From Cudoniella acicularis (Eukaryota > Ascomycota > Leotiomycetes > Helotiales > Helotiaceae), in contig JAAMPI010000001.1 in NCBI GenBank assembly GCA_013054445.1, positions 1-64,000 of the forward strand: 64,000 bases of DNA. Reading direction: 5' to 3'. A program made the position numbers and the translations under genes. Below are positions 1-11,099 of the stretch, piece after piece (the stretch's first letter is position 1; the number at the start of each line of letters is the position of its first letter). The notes under the pieces are model-generated. The model did not search any database. It saw only the letters and a list, made by a program, of their open reading frames with translations, and had not been told where the DNA came from.

Positions 1-536
1 ATATTAACCCTCGTCTTCGCACTCGTCTCCATAAATCCCGCCCCAATCTCCCTCGCAAGTGCCTTCCCCTCTTCCGTACCAACCACCCTCTCCTTCCCCA
101 AATCAATCTTATTCCCCACAATTATCACACACCTAAACTTCCCCTCTCTCCAACCTTGCACTAACATCCTCTCTTGTTCACTCCCCTTACTCTTCTCCCA
201 TTGATCCCTCCTCACCGCTTGGATCTGCTCGTAGAATTTCCTCACAGAGTCAAATGATTGGCGAGATGTGATGGAGTAGACGATTATACAAGCCTCGGCG
301 GCTCGGTAGTACAGTTCCCTCATGGCGGTGTATTCTTCCTGTCCTGCTGTATCTAGTATCTCTAGCATGCAGACTTTCCCGTCGATTGTGCATTGTTTGC
401 GGTATTCGTCCATAAGGGTTGGATCGTATGATTCGACGAAGTGATTTTGTATAAACTAAGAAGAGTCTGGTCAGCTTCGCGCGAGTTTTTTTGTGGTTCT
501 GCTCTCTCTCATCAATCTAGATGTTACGTATGCATC

Positions 537-567
<31 letters not shown>

Positions 568-724
568 TATGTTGATTGAAGAAGAAAAAAACGTGATGCA
601 GCTTTCACGCAAACAGTGCATTCGATAGGAGAAATATACCTGTGTAGTGATGCATGTCTTCCCCACTCCCCCCCTCGCCCACCATGACAATTTTATAATC
701 TCTGAACCTATTAGACGGAGCCAT
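1..724 (-). CDS. Ras-like small GTPase, 3' end outside window, frameshift in P-loop
   Basis: A Ras-superfamily GTPase, a membrane-associated molecular switch. Exon 1 (724-640) encodes 28 residues from MAPSNRF to the P-loop region; exon 2 (455-1) carries switch I (YDPTLMDEYRKQ), switch II with the catalytic Gln (DTAGQEEYTAM), the guanine-specificity motif NKID and ETSAK. The intron at 639-456 starts GTATAT and ends TTAG. The C-terminus, including any CaaX box, lies beyond base 1. The P-loop codons run through seven G (complement of 672-678). Six G would give GEGGVGKT in frame with the start and with exon 2, and exactly 84 nt in exon 1; seven shifts the frame. A start at 732 reads into GGVGKT but loses beta-1 and the first P-loop glycine. 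This is either an assembly error or a pseudogene. Switch I has LMDEY where canonical Ras has IEDSY, so it is a divergent paralogue, not the main Ras1/Ras2. Confidence 0.85.
537..570. repeat. (TA)n/(CA)n microsatellite in the ras-like intron
   Basis: About 34 bases of alternating purine-pyrimidine sequence, mostly TA with a short CA core, lying inside the intron (456-639) of the Ras-like gene. Confidence 0.95.
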
Positions 725-1698
725 CCTGACATTCAGCTAAGCCTTTCGAAATATTTCAATCTACGAAATGATTGCAGCGAGAGCGGAGAATTAATAATTA
801 AACAAAAGAAACTTTACTGGTGGTTGCGGGGTAAGTATAAAATCTCATGATATCGTTATGTGGGGAGGGGAGGTCTGATGCTGCAGCAGAGAGGCGTGGA
901 GAGTTTAGCCGTTCCAATCGTTGCGATGATTTGTGCCCCGCTTTTGATATTTTGGGTTATGTGAAAAAATTATTCTGGGATTTTTGAGGGTTTTGACTGG
1001 AAGGAATTCCTTTTTTTTGGTTCTTAACATCGGGGTTCGATTACAAACTTTGGAGTCTTTATATTTTGGCTTATTTCCGCATGTGAAAATCTCAAATATA
1101 GGGGTCGGAGGGACTTGTATCCTACAGTAGCAAAGATATTCAAAGGGAAGTTTTCCTTTCAAAAATTTATCATTTGAGCGAAAGGTACAATAAGCCTCAG
1201 TTGAAAAGAATATGAACTCTGATTTCGGAGAAGATAGTGACTAATGTCTTGTATTGGACTTGACAATAAATATATATACAGCATAAATATGGAAAGCCAC
1301 CAGAATTTCTCTTCAATGTTGAAAGGAAAAGTTACACTGGGGAAGGACCCAAACTCGCCTTGCCCCAACCGCGGTTTCTTCATGGTAATGACTCAATAAG
1401 TGGCCGAAGTTGCTGCTTTTCGCTTTTCGCTTTCGCGAGGATAAAAGTCGCGGACAGTTTGAGGCAAAGGCAGCGTTTTGGGGTGATGCTCAGTAGTTGC
1501 TAGCTCTAAAGGAAATGATGGCGTTCAACGCAGAAGTGCCCTAGAGAGAACGCCTTATTTTGTGGCATCGAGTTGCTCAGATTATAGATAGTGCACCGAA
1601 TTATGTACCATGAAGGGCGCAAATGAAGAACGGGAGGAGAAAGCCCATATTTTGTGATTCCAGCCGCGTCAACACGCATTGCAGCGCCATCCAAGAGG
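725..1698. other. Intergenic, no gene recognised
   Basis: Lies between the start of the Ras-like gene and the stop of the cysteine-rich secreted protein gene. Reading frames are short and show no recognisable motif; it probably holds the Ras-like promoter. Confidence 0.6.
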
Positions 1699-2443
1699 TC
1701 AAAATGCTAGTAATGCAGCAAATATCGAGCCCAAAATCGACTGAGAATGATAAAGTGTTAGAATTTTCCCAAGACCAGAACCACACAGCATTGAGAGGTA
1801 TGAACTCACCAAAAGAGACACGTCTCTTGACCCCGTGCCTTCAGCTTTTGCAGTACTACTAGCAGCAATGCCTGCAGGGACAATGGTTGTGGGCGTGGGC
1901 GTTGAGGTGATCGAAGGGGCGGCGGTGGTAAGTGCCGAGGTTATCGAAAATTGCAAGGAGGTTACAGAAATCACTGGACCTCCTGGATTTATTGAGGTGA
2001 CCTAGTACTCAATTCGTCAGAGAAGGACGTAACAAAGCACCACCACAACATACTTGGGTCGTTGGTCCAAAACCTGTAGTCCCCGGCGTTGAAACCGATG
2101 TGACAGCAGTCGTGGTCGCAGGCGTGAAATCGGTACTCGTACAATATCCAGCAACGTAAGTTAAAAACGCATTATCGGTCCCAAACTGCGACGTCAGGTA
2201 GCTTGAGCACGTCGAAGCGGCGTCGTCATAGATCGTTGGAGCATAATTCCCCGAATTATCGAAACAGAGGCAGCTGAATATTAAAGACGAGACTGTGGCG
2301 CTCCCTAGAAGCTTTCCGCCACAAGAATCGATAATGTTGTAAGCCTTTGAGCATCCGGGGTTCGTGAGAGGGTTTACTCCTTGCGCACACGCAAGTTGGA
2401 GGACTAGAGGGATGGTGGCAATGAAGTATAGCAAAAAAGTCAT
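1699..2443 (-). CDS. Small secreted cysteine-rich protein, probably GPI-anchored
   Basis: Three exons (2443-2054, 2001-1810, 1740-1699) join in phase to 207 residues. The start at 2443 is chosen because it begins a clean signal peptide (MTFLLYFIATIPLVLQLACA); an upstream in-frame Met would bury it. The mature N-terminal half has six cysteines spaced as C..C..C-x-C..C..C, followed by a Ser/Thr/Pro-rich stretch and a short hydrophobic tail ending SIFAALLAF, as expected for a GPI-attachment signal. The last exon encodes only 13 residues and supplies that tail. This architecture is typical of fungal cell-wall or effector-like proteins; the exact family and function are unknown. Introns are GT..AG (2053-2002 and 1809-1741). 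Confidence 0.75.
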
Positions 2444-2859
2444 CGTGAAGGAAGGCTCCAGAGGTTTGATGGGCTCCAAAAAGGAAGAGGGAGGATGCAG
2501 ATAAGTACTACATCGTAAACGTCTCGTGTGGTGGAAACAGGGGCATAGCAAATAGATCTGCAGGAATTTTGAGGTGTGGTTGCAATTGCAATCGCCGATT
2601 TCTGCGTCGGATGTCTATGGCATTGTTGACTGGCTGAACCCTGGATATCTTCCGCCGAATTGTGGCGTTCAAATGCAGGGGGGCTTGATTTGACCGTAAC
2701 GCCATGCCGGGAAGGAGTTGACGTGTGCGGGGCAATGTTTCATGACCTTGAGGAATGTTTTCCCGAGATCTTGGTGGTTTTTGATTTCGTCCGCAAACAA
2801 AATGTCGAACGCCCTCTACTCGACTTATTGCCTGAAGGGTTTAGACCCCAGAAAATAAG
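2444..2859. other. Intergenic
   Basis: Holds the promoter of the cysteine-rich protein gene and the 3' region of the multicopper oxidase gene. A candidate extra terminal exon of the oxidase abuts it at 2889-2860. Confidence 0.5.
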
Positions 2860-2997
2860 TTAAGCATCGGCAAGGGGAATTGCATCAAACTAGCAGCCAG
2901 CATCAATATGTAATAATTCATGTTAGAGCATATCGGACAGGGTACGACTTTACCTTCGTCCATAATAATTTCCCACTGTTGATGTATAGATTGGGCA

Positions 2998-5182
2998 TCA
3001 ATTTCGTCCACTTCTCACCCCAACTTCCAAAGCCATCGCCATTCCAGTCGCGCTATGCAACAAAATGTGGCAGTGAAAGAACCAAATTCCGATGTTATCG
3101 GCTCGAATTCGGAGGACGACATACCCCTGACCTGGGATGTAAACAGTGTCTTTCTTCAGCGGATTTACAAGGTTATATGGTCCACCAGGAGGGCTTGGTG
3201 AGGATGCCAATGTAGAATACGAGAAAGGATTGTAAGCATGGTAGCCACGCACTGTAGGGTAGTACTGTGAGAGGATGTAAAAGTCATATCCGTGCTAAGT
3301 GAAACGGTTGTTAGTGTAAGTTGCAGATTAAAAAAAGGACGGAAAGAGTACCAAAACAAACAAAAAATCGAAAGGGGACTTACCAAATGAAATGGATGAC
3401 CTTTCTCATCCAGATTGTTGACCACAATGTCCACCCAAGTGGTATTAGACGGTTCACGCGATAGCGGAATGAATGGCACTAGCTGATTCGAGTTCCAATA
3501 CGCTCTACTCAACGCCACTAAAGGCTGAGAAGGAAGTGTTTGTGGAGACCATGTTGTTCGATTGACGATCCCAACAGGAACATTTCCTAGACGAGCTAGT
3601 ATTTCCATCTTAGTGTAGAGTAGGATTGTTTGATTGGCAACGTCTTGAATAGTATTCTCTCTGATAACCGCACCTTTCGCCGTGGCTAGGTCGAAGAAGC
3701 CCTCGCCTTTTTCAATTGACGGTGGAACATAAGGATGGCCTCGTTGGCTAAGGGTATTAGGTGATGGCGACATGGAAAAATGGTGGGTAAGCGTGAGTGC
3801 CTTGTTCTGAATTGCGAAGTTCCTGATATCGGGTCAGCTAAGTTCAGTGCCGCTTGTTAAGAATACGTACTCAGCATCCAAAGTAATGGTCAGAGGGTAA
3901 CCAGCAGGTTGACTCGTCGCATCACATTCAAGGATTAAGTCTATGCGCTCTCCTGGATACAGAATGCCAATTGATGATGACTTAGGAGATTCCTCAATTT
4001 CATTTCCACCATCAACTTGAAACATAGCCACATGGCAGTCAGGCGTACTGAGAACAAATCCGGATAAACCCCTAGATCTGTTAGTATCCTCCAGCTAAAG
4101 GCAGGCGTAGCAATTCACGCTTACCCAGCATTCACAACTCGTAAACGAGTCCTTGTATGCCTTAACTTCAATCCAGGGGCGGAGATTTCGACACAATCGA
4201 GCGGACGGGACGGAACCGCCATAGAGCAATTAAATGCCCCAAACCCATTTATCAAAAGAGAGTCGGGAACAGGCTACATCATCAATCAGAGAGAAGCTCA
4301 AAAACAGTATACTAGACATACCTCACGACCCCAGCTCTCGTGGTTCGCATAGCTTTGCTCAACTTCTGTTGCAGGCCTGTGATACCAATCGCCGATAAGG
4401 AGAAGACCTTCCTCTTCGTATTGGTACTTTACGGGATCGGAGGTGCTTTTTGCATGTGGTTTGTGAACAATCAAACCACCGTAAAGACCATCTGCTCTTT
4501 GAATTCCAGAATGGGAATGATACCTGTCCGAGTTAGTTTAACGCGATATGTGCAAACCAGTGCTGTATTGACCAGAATGTCCCTGCTTGGTTGTCCGCAA
4601 TACGAAATTTGTACGTAAATTCACTACTTGGGGGAATAGGATTTTGAGTAATTCCAACTGCACCGTCCATATCATTGGCACCTACTCTCCAAGAACAGGA
4701 TCAGTATTTTGCTTTTGAGGAGGTGTGCATCAGACACCCACCTTCCATTCGTAATCCATGCCAATGTATCGCAACCCCTTCATCCTGCATCTCATTTTGA
4801 ACTTCTATTATGATTGTATCTCCAGAGCGTGCCTCGAGTGTTGGACCCGGAAATTGCCCTGTGCGAGTCAGCGTATATTTTTGTTTTTTCGATGCTTATT
4901 GATATTACCATTAATAAGATACACAAGTTTACGAACGCCATCAGGAGAGCGGTAATCCTTCGTGATATGCCATTTTGATTGGATTGTTTTCCGCCCTCTT
5001 GAGGTGTGATGCTCAGGGTGAAGCCTTAGGGATAGTTCTGGTATCTTCGGAACGGAGTCATCCAGAGGGTTTTGAAGGACTAATAACTGGCTCTTGAACA
5101 ATTCCTGATAATTAAATGCGAAAAAAACTAGGCAGGAAACCAGAATCGCGGGTAGCAAAAAGTTTCTCCAGCTCGAAATCAT
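2998..5182 (-). CDS. Multicopper oxidase (laccase-like), membrane-anchored or secreted
   Basis: Oxidises phenolic or metal substrates and reduces oxygen to water. Eight exons join in phase: 5182-4909, 4858-4742, 4681-4573, 4523-4322, 4273-4125, 4071-3871, 3822-3384 and 3294-2998 (595 residues). All four copper-binding segments are visible: HWHG (about residue 125), YHSHSG (about 168), HPFHLHG (spanning the exon 7/8 junction) and [12 protein letters not shown] (about 570). The axial type-1 position, ten residues after the Cys, is Met, suggesting a medium- or low-potential enzyme. The N-terminus has a single hydrophobic stretch after MISSWRN, a signal peptide or type II anchor. An alternative 3' end splices at 3019 to a 30-nt exon (2889-2860) ending IPLADA. 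Substrate class (laccase, pigment oxidase, ferroxidase) cannot be decided from sequence. Confidence 0.9.
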
Positions 5183-6303
5183 GATCGAAAGGTTTGCTGA
5201 CACAAATCATTCCCTATCTCAAAAGCGAAGATATCCAGGCATTTATTGTCTGGCAAATCCCTTGAACAGCTTATTCGAGGCCGCGACTGAACAGATCGGT
5301 ATGTAGTCTGCGGAAATGTCCCGAGACGCCTCGAAAAATGGCATGAAAAATGAGCAGTTATCAGATGTTGACATGTTGTCAAATTCTTGCTCCAGTCGTG
5401 CAACTTCTGTTGAGCCTATTCAGACGATCTCCGAGCGATGCACATTTGCCTGCATGGTCCTGATTCGGGCCGTTTGGTTGTTGATTGTTCGGAGTAAAGC
5501 AGCACTAAAGTGGCCAATAAGAGCAAAACTTTCTGCTCGTGTCTCGGAAATTTAACCACTTTCATCCGCTATCGATACCGAACCTCGCATCCCCTATTTT
5601 TAAGGAGTTTCTTCGTCTCTTGGAAGTAAAATCGAAGGGAAGCAATACGAATCACACACTGCTAGATTTGCTTCGGAGAGGGCGTGGTATTACTCTTGGA
5701 GAAGTGAAGTTGGAATTAGAGTTGGTCGTGGCGCTGTGCACGGGCCTGCTTTGGGACCCGACCTCCACAACGACGACACGACATGTCTCGGCCTCTGAAC
5801 AAAACGAATTGTACCCGTACCTCTGTATCGAAATACTTCACGCATCCAAGGATTGTCTCTCCTTAGGTACTTCGTCCCGGACTTCATGTTCAAGGTCAAG
5901 TGTTTGAGAGCATGTGAAGGTCTCTTCCTCAAGCTTGGCAAGCTTCCAATTCATCTGCATATTACTGTCTCATCCTCAAATGAGGTTGGGGATGTGACCA
6001 CCTCCACCCACTTTCGATATGTACCGGCACGAGGGACCAGTGCCGCTAAGATCTGCAATCTAGCCTAGCAGATTTCTACGAATCAGGTGGGCAAAAGGCT
6101 CCATGCTCGTGTCATCCATGTCGGTATTTTCCTCCCATGCGCAGAAAGACCGGGCTCGGGTGTAAGTTGAAGCGGCCAATCCGAGATCAGTGCAGCCTTT
6201 ATATACACGATTCGTCGCTTTCCTCTCACTCTACTTGTTTGATTGTTCCCATTGAGAAAGCTTGAGCTGTACGCTTCTTGACGGTCTCAAGAATTTTGTG
6301 GCG
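5183..6303. other. Divergent promoter region, no gene recognised
   Basis: About 1.1 kb between the divergently transcribed oxidase and phospholipase genes. Open frames here are short and unlike any family I know. Confidence 0.6.
6198..6206 (+). promoter_or_regulatory. TATA box candidate of the phospholipase gene
   Basis: TTTATATA about 100 bases upstream of the ATG at 6304, followed by a pyrimidine-rich stretch typical of fungal transcription start regions. Confidence 0.5.
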
Positions 6304-8778
6304 ATGAAAGACTTCTTGATTCTGGCTTTTATTGCCGCAATTACGGTGTCAGCAGGATCACTGAAAGATATCAAGCATGTTGTTCTTTTCATGCAAGAAA
6401 ACAGAGCTTTCGATCATGTAATAATTCTCAGAACATTTCTCAAAGCGCGTCTCTGACCTGTCTTAGTATTTTGGTACCATGGCCGGTGTTCGTGGATTCT
6501 CAGATCCAAATGTGCAAGTAAACTCTGATGGCAAAAATACCTTTCAACAGTGAGTGATTGGTTACCTTTTCAAGGAGGACTCGGCTGACATATTCCATTT
6601 AGGAAGGTCACACCTGCCTTGTCAACAAAGGCCCAAAGTCTTCTACCTTACTATATCAATTATCTAGGTGGCAATTGGACAGAGTCAACACAATGCACAG
6701 GTGCCGGCAGCAATAGTTTTCAGGCCAATCATGCATGTTTAAACAACGACCTAAACAATTTATGGGCCGCGAACAATACCCCCACAAGCTGGGCACATTT
6801 CCGCAGACAAGATATTCCAGTTCACTTCTCAATTGCAGAAAGTTGGACTGTCGCGGATATGTACCAGGCAAGTCTTGATGAAGTGTTGTAGTTTGTGGAT
6901 AAAAACTAAAGTCTTTCCTTCACAGGAGGCAGTGATTGCTGCAACTGAGCCAAATCGAGTAACATGGATGAGTGGTAGCATCAATTGTCCTGGCGGACCT
7001 CAGAACCCTGATCAAGGAGGGGCTGTTCTGGATAATAATGGGACGCCTGGTAAGTGGATTACATTGACATCCTTTAATGACAACGGCTGATATCTCATAT
7101 TTAAGGCTGCGAGGCGCCAGGGTTTGCTTGCTTTCCATTTAGTTGGAAAACGGTTCCCGAATTCCACCAGGCTGCTGGGGTTACTTGGCAAGTCTACCAG
7201 GATGTCGATAACTTTGGTGATGATGCCTTATCATCTTTTGTTCAATATCAAAATGCCGGTCCAAATGACCCACTGACAACGTTTGGAAATTCTTATCCTG
7301 GACTCGCCAAATTCTATTCCGATGCAAGAGCTGGGACTTTACCTCAAGTCAGCTGGATTGTAGGACCTGCTGAATTGAGCGAGCATGTGCCCTATCTACC
7401 TCGAGATGGAGCATGGCTGCAGAAACAAATTGTTGATGCTGTGGTTCATGGGGCAGCATACAATAGTACGGTGCTGATGATATCATACGACGGTTAATTT
7501 GATCCCTGGGTTTTCTCAAGATTTTGGCTTTAGTCTGACTATATATAGAGACGGGAGGTTGGGGGGACCATGTCACGCCGTTTCATTCCCCTTCTGGTAC
7601 TGCTGGGGAATGGCTCAACGTTGAAAACAGTGTCTTCGGATATCTCGGACAAACATATACAGGTCCTGGTGAGTTTATTTCTAACACTTTAAATCTTACG
7701 CCGCGTCAATGGCCATACCCACAATAACCCACACGAGCACGGTGATTTTCGCCTTCCGGACCAACCAAAACCCTAGACCCCTATACGGCTACTATCGAGA
7801 GTGGGTTTGGCCATTAACGCGGTGTAGGAGTTAATCTCACTGGTTCTAACTTGATCTTAAGGTTTTCGAGTCCCCTTTTCCATCATTTCCCCTTGGACAC
7901 GAGGAGGAAATGTTTTTACAGAACACGCCGATCACAATTCCCAAATTATGTTCGTGGGTAGGTCCTGCAAAGTATCCCTAAAGTTGGCTGTGCCTAAATG
8001 TCTGATAAAATTCTCCAGAGCAATGGCTTCAGGCACTTGGTTACAATGGTACAGCAACGGATCAAATGCCGGCTTGGAGAAGAGCACATATGTCCAACCT
8101 CTTGAACGCTTTCGATTTTGACCACGTGAGTGTTGAGAATCCAACCTCCTTTTCACGTACTTATAGAATTCGCAGCCCGACTTCACAATTCCCAAACTGG
8201 TGGAAGCTTTAACGCCATCCGAAGACTCAAATGGAAATTGGGATGCTGCGTCCATTTGCCAAGGGAAGTATGGCAACCCACCAACGAAACCTCCCGCTCC
8301 CTTTGGCCCCGATAATGAAAATTCAGACCCATCAAAGCTCAGTGAAGAGGGTTACAAAGCTGTTCGAGGATATTTGACTGAAGGACGCTATCTGGTCTTC
8401 GAGATGAACGGATTCGCCCTTACAGCCGTTGCTGGCTCAAACAATATCATCGGCACGAAAGCCACAGCCGACCACCGTAGCAAAAGTCAACGATGGGTTC
8501 TCCATTCTATTGGAGGCTCAGCCGTGGATGGCGGAAAAGGCGCTGGGACATTTGTATTGACAAGTGCGGTTGATGGGCGATATCTGACCAGTCAAACCTC
8601 GCTAGACGCTACAAAAGCTGCTGCAGGAACGTATACAATTATGGATCTAAGAAATGGCAAAGGCTACTCTATGATGAACGGTAATGGGAAATATCTCAGC
8701 CTTGACGCTAACGGTACTATTACACCAGTGCAGCAAGCTCAAGGATTTCAGTTATTCAGTGTTACCTATCAGTCTTAG
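6304..8778 (+). CDS. Secreted phosphoesterase / phospholipase C family protein
   Basis: Member of the PF04185 phosphoesterase family (non-haemolytic phospholipase C and acid phosphatase relatives), hydrolysing phosphodiester bonds of phospholipids outside the cell. Nine exons join in phase: 6304-6417, 6467-6549, 6603-6867, 6926-7049, 7106-7492, 7549-7668, 7862-7957, 8019-8125 and 8176-8778, giving 632 residues. A signal peptide (MKDFLILAFIAAITVSA) leads into MQENRAFDHYFGTMAG, the family's first metal-site block; later come SYDETGGWGDHV and FTEHADHNSQ, which carry conserved Asp/Glu/His. The C-terminal 150 residues form a beta-rich domain. Intron 3 is a GC-AG intron (CAG then GCAAGT at 6868). 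The 193-nt intron 7669-7861 contains an inverted-repeat element. The start is the Met directly before the signal peptide. Confidence 0.9.
7689..7834. mobile_element. MITE-like element with TTAA flanks inside an intron
   Basis: Arms 7695-7722 and 7801-7828 are inverted copies matching at 24 of 28 positions by my count. TTAA sits two bases outside each arm (7689-7692 and 7831-7834), so a 138-bp unit is bounded by TTAA on both sides. That pattern is what a non-autonomous piggyBac-type insertion would leave. It occupies most of the sixth intron of the phospholipase gene and has no coding capacity. Confidence 0.6.
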
Positions 8779-9591
8779 CTTTCGAGCCTGAGTCTGGGAA
8801 AGCAATGCAAGCTATATTATGTTGTCTGCAAACCAGACTAGATAACGATGTTGGAAAGCCCTTACCAATCCTAGCATATGACCCAAATGTTCCTTTGGTT
8901 ATCTGGATTTAAAGGTACGTACATTTTTATGAACTTTATTTAACGACTGTTATTTGCAAAAATTCCTGGCATTACTCCATAACTCTATCCCCAGGATGGT
9001 ACGTCATTTTTTGATATTTTTCCATAGAGTATAATTACTCGTTTTATGTTTGCAAAAAGTTTATTAGGATTATTTTTGGTATCACCGTGCCTCATCAAAT
9101 ATATATCTATTCGCGTTCATGGAAATAAATCATCTTTTGGGATGTAATCGTAACAATGGCCAATAGGTGACCCTTGTTGGCCCAGCCCCCATAAGCAGGG
9201 CACTAATAAGGTTAGAAGACATCCGTGCCGCATCAGCCACCTGCACTGGTGGGTCATGTCCACGTGGGATTTCCAAACCCCGTCACGACAACAAAACATT
9301 CAACCACCAAGCAAGAATCTTCAACTGGACTTGTCAGAATTCGTGGTAATTATCTGCATTGGATCTGCGGTGTTGTGAATGAAACGCAATTCTTGATCCA
9401 TCAACCGCGCGGCGAAGCCGGAAACCACCGGCCAGTACTCTCTTCGGCGCTTGCTTGAGACGTTACAACTGTGCCACACGATAAACAGCAAGCACCTTTG
9501 TCAGCCTTAGAAAATCTTAGTTTTCTCGAAATATTTCGACGTCACCATCTTTTTCATCGACTTTGGGAAGAAAAATTGTGAAGCCGGTCAA
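8779..9591. other. Intergenic, no gene recognised
   Basis: 3' region of the phospholipase gene and promoter of the PPxY protein gene. No conserved frame or RNA seen. Confidence 0.6.
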
Positions 9592-10386
9592 ATGGTTGTC
9601 CCCATTGTTGTTGCTGCTTTGGCCTACGCTGCTGTGAAGAAGCACAGGAAAGTGAAAGGTATGTGCAGCTTTCTTATTTGTGAGACCTTGAAAATTGACA
9701 AATTGGAAGCAGAACAGCAACAGCAGCAGCAATCTCTCGTACAAAATCAACAACAATATGTGTTTCTCTCACAAGAAACCCAGTCCCGCCAAAGTGAGGA
9801 AATGCCATACGTTCAAACACCGCCAGACTTATCAACCCCACACTACTCACCACCACCATACTCACCACCAAATCCACACCACGAGATAGAAGAAGAAGAA
9901 ATACGCCCCGAATTGCCTCCTAGATTGGAAACATCTCAATTATCACCACAGCACGCTAGAGAGCCATCAGCTCAAGATTCCGAATACGACGACGATGTCG
10001 ATGCCGTGTCACCACTGACACCCACCTTCCTAAGTTTCCTGACCGTGTCAAATCCCTCCTCCTCAAACTCCCCTGTTCCAAACTCCCCACCTCCCTACGA
10101 CCACCAAGAGCAAGACCCAGTCTCACCCCTAACACCAACTTTCTCCGCTTTCCCTGACGACAGCGCTTCTGAAATCTCATCCTCCGCAACGCTAGTGCAA
10201 TCCGACTCAAACAGCACTTTGGCGGAATCGAACCACGCCTATGAGTATGAAATGATGGAACAGGAACCCAATGTTTGGAATTTGGATTCTCATCCTCCAC
10301 CTGCGCCCAGAATGGCAGAGAACGGGATGGAGGCAAGGAGAACTGCATTGGAGACTGTGGGAAGGCATTTGAGGGCTTTGGGTTGA
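9592..10386 (+). CDS. Small membrane-anchored, Pro/Ser-rich protein with PPxY motifs
   Basis: 264 residues as read without splicing. The N-terminus is a short hydrophobic helix (VVPIVVAALAYAAV) followed by basic KKHRK, suggesting a membrane anchor with the rest in the cytosol. The body is low-complexity and acidic/proline-rich, with a glutamine run (CAG/CAA repeat near 9712-9735), two PPPY motifs and a duplicated SPLTPTF block. PPxY motifs bind WW domains, notably of Rsp5/NEDD4 ubiquitin ligases, so an adaptor role is possible but inferred. A candidate 54-nt intron (9659-9712, GTATGT..CAG) is in frame and stop-free; splicing it would join HRKVK directly to the Gln run, which I think likely. 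No named family recognised. Confidence 0.65.
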   Translation: MVVPIVVAALAYAAVKKHRKVKGMCSFLICETLKIDKLEAEQQQQQQSLVQNQQQYVFLSQETQSRQSEEMPYVQTPPDLSTPHYSPPPYSPPNPHHEIEEEEIRPELPPRLETSQLSPQHAREPSAQDSEYDDDVDAVSPLTPTFLSFLTVSNPSSSNSPVPNSPPPYDHQEQDPVSPLTPTFSAFPDDSASEISSSATLVQSDSNSTLAESNHAYEYEMMEQEPNVWNLDSHPPPAPRMAENGMEARRTALETVGRHLRALG

Positions 10387-11099
10387 GTTATTTTGAGTGT
10401 GAGGAGTATGAGATGGTGTATAGGGGGGTAGATTATGGAGCCGATTAGTGTGTGTGATGGGCAAATTTTAGAAGAGAAGGACGTCTTAGATCTGTCGAGG
10501 ATTTTCCGTTTTTAGGATGGCCGCTAGGCCAAGGAGATAAATATTTTGAGTGCCATGAATTATCTAGGGTTTTAACCGTGAGACCAATAAATTGACACAG
10601 TTTTGGCTTCAAAGACTTTCTCCATATCTGCGAATCCGCAAAGCTATAACCGACACCTGATGTTTTTTCAATCTCACGTGACCCTAGGAATTCGACAACA
10701 TCTATCAAACCTACACTTTCTTTGACTAGTGTAATACTAAAAAAAAAGAAACTTTATCTTCAGTTGAGATTGATAGATATATAGCTTTCATATTAAAATG
10801 TGGCTATTTTCTCAATCTGAAGAACAGATACACAGTATCGCGATAAACAACCAACTAAACTAACAGCCAGGAAGACTAACAATTCCCACCTATAACCCTA
10901 ACCTAGTCTCATAGTAATAGACATCTTACCTAGGTAATAAAAAAGACCAATCTCAGTATGACTAACTCACAGTAGCCCCCACTAATTTCCCCACAAATGG
11001 AAAAACCCCATAAAAATGACCAACTCGTCTCCCACCGGCCTGCCCACCACCCGATTTAAATAAATCACAATAAAGAAAAGTTTTTCCAACAAACAAAAA
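10387..11099. other. Intergenic before tRNA-Asp
   Basis: AT-rich with no gene recognised. The last 100 bases form the 5' flank of the tRNA. Confidence 0.6.
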
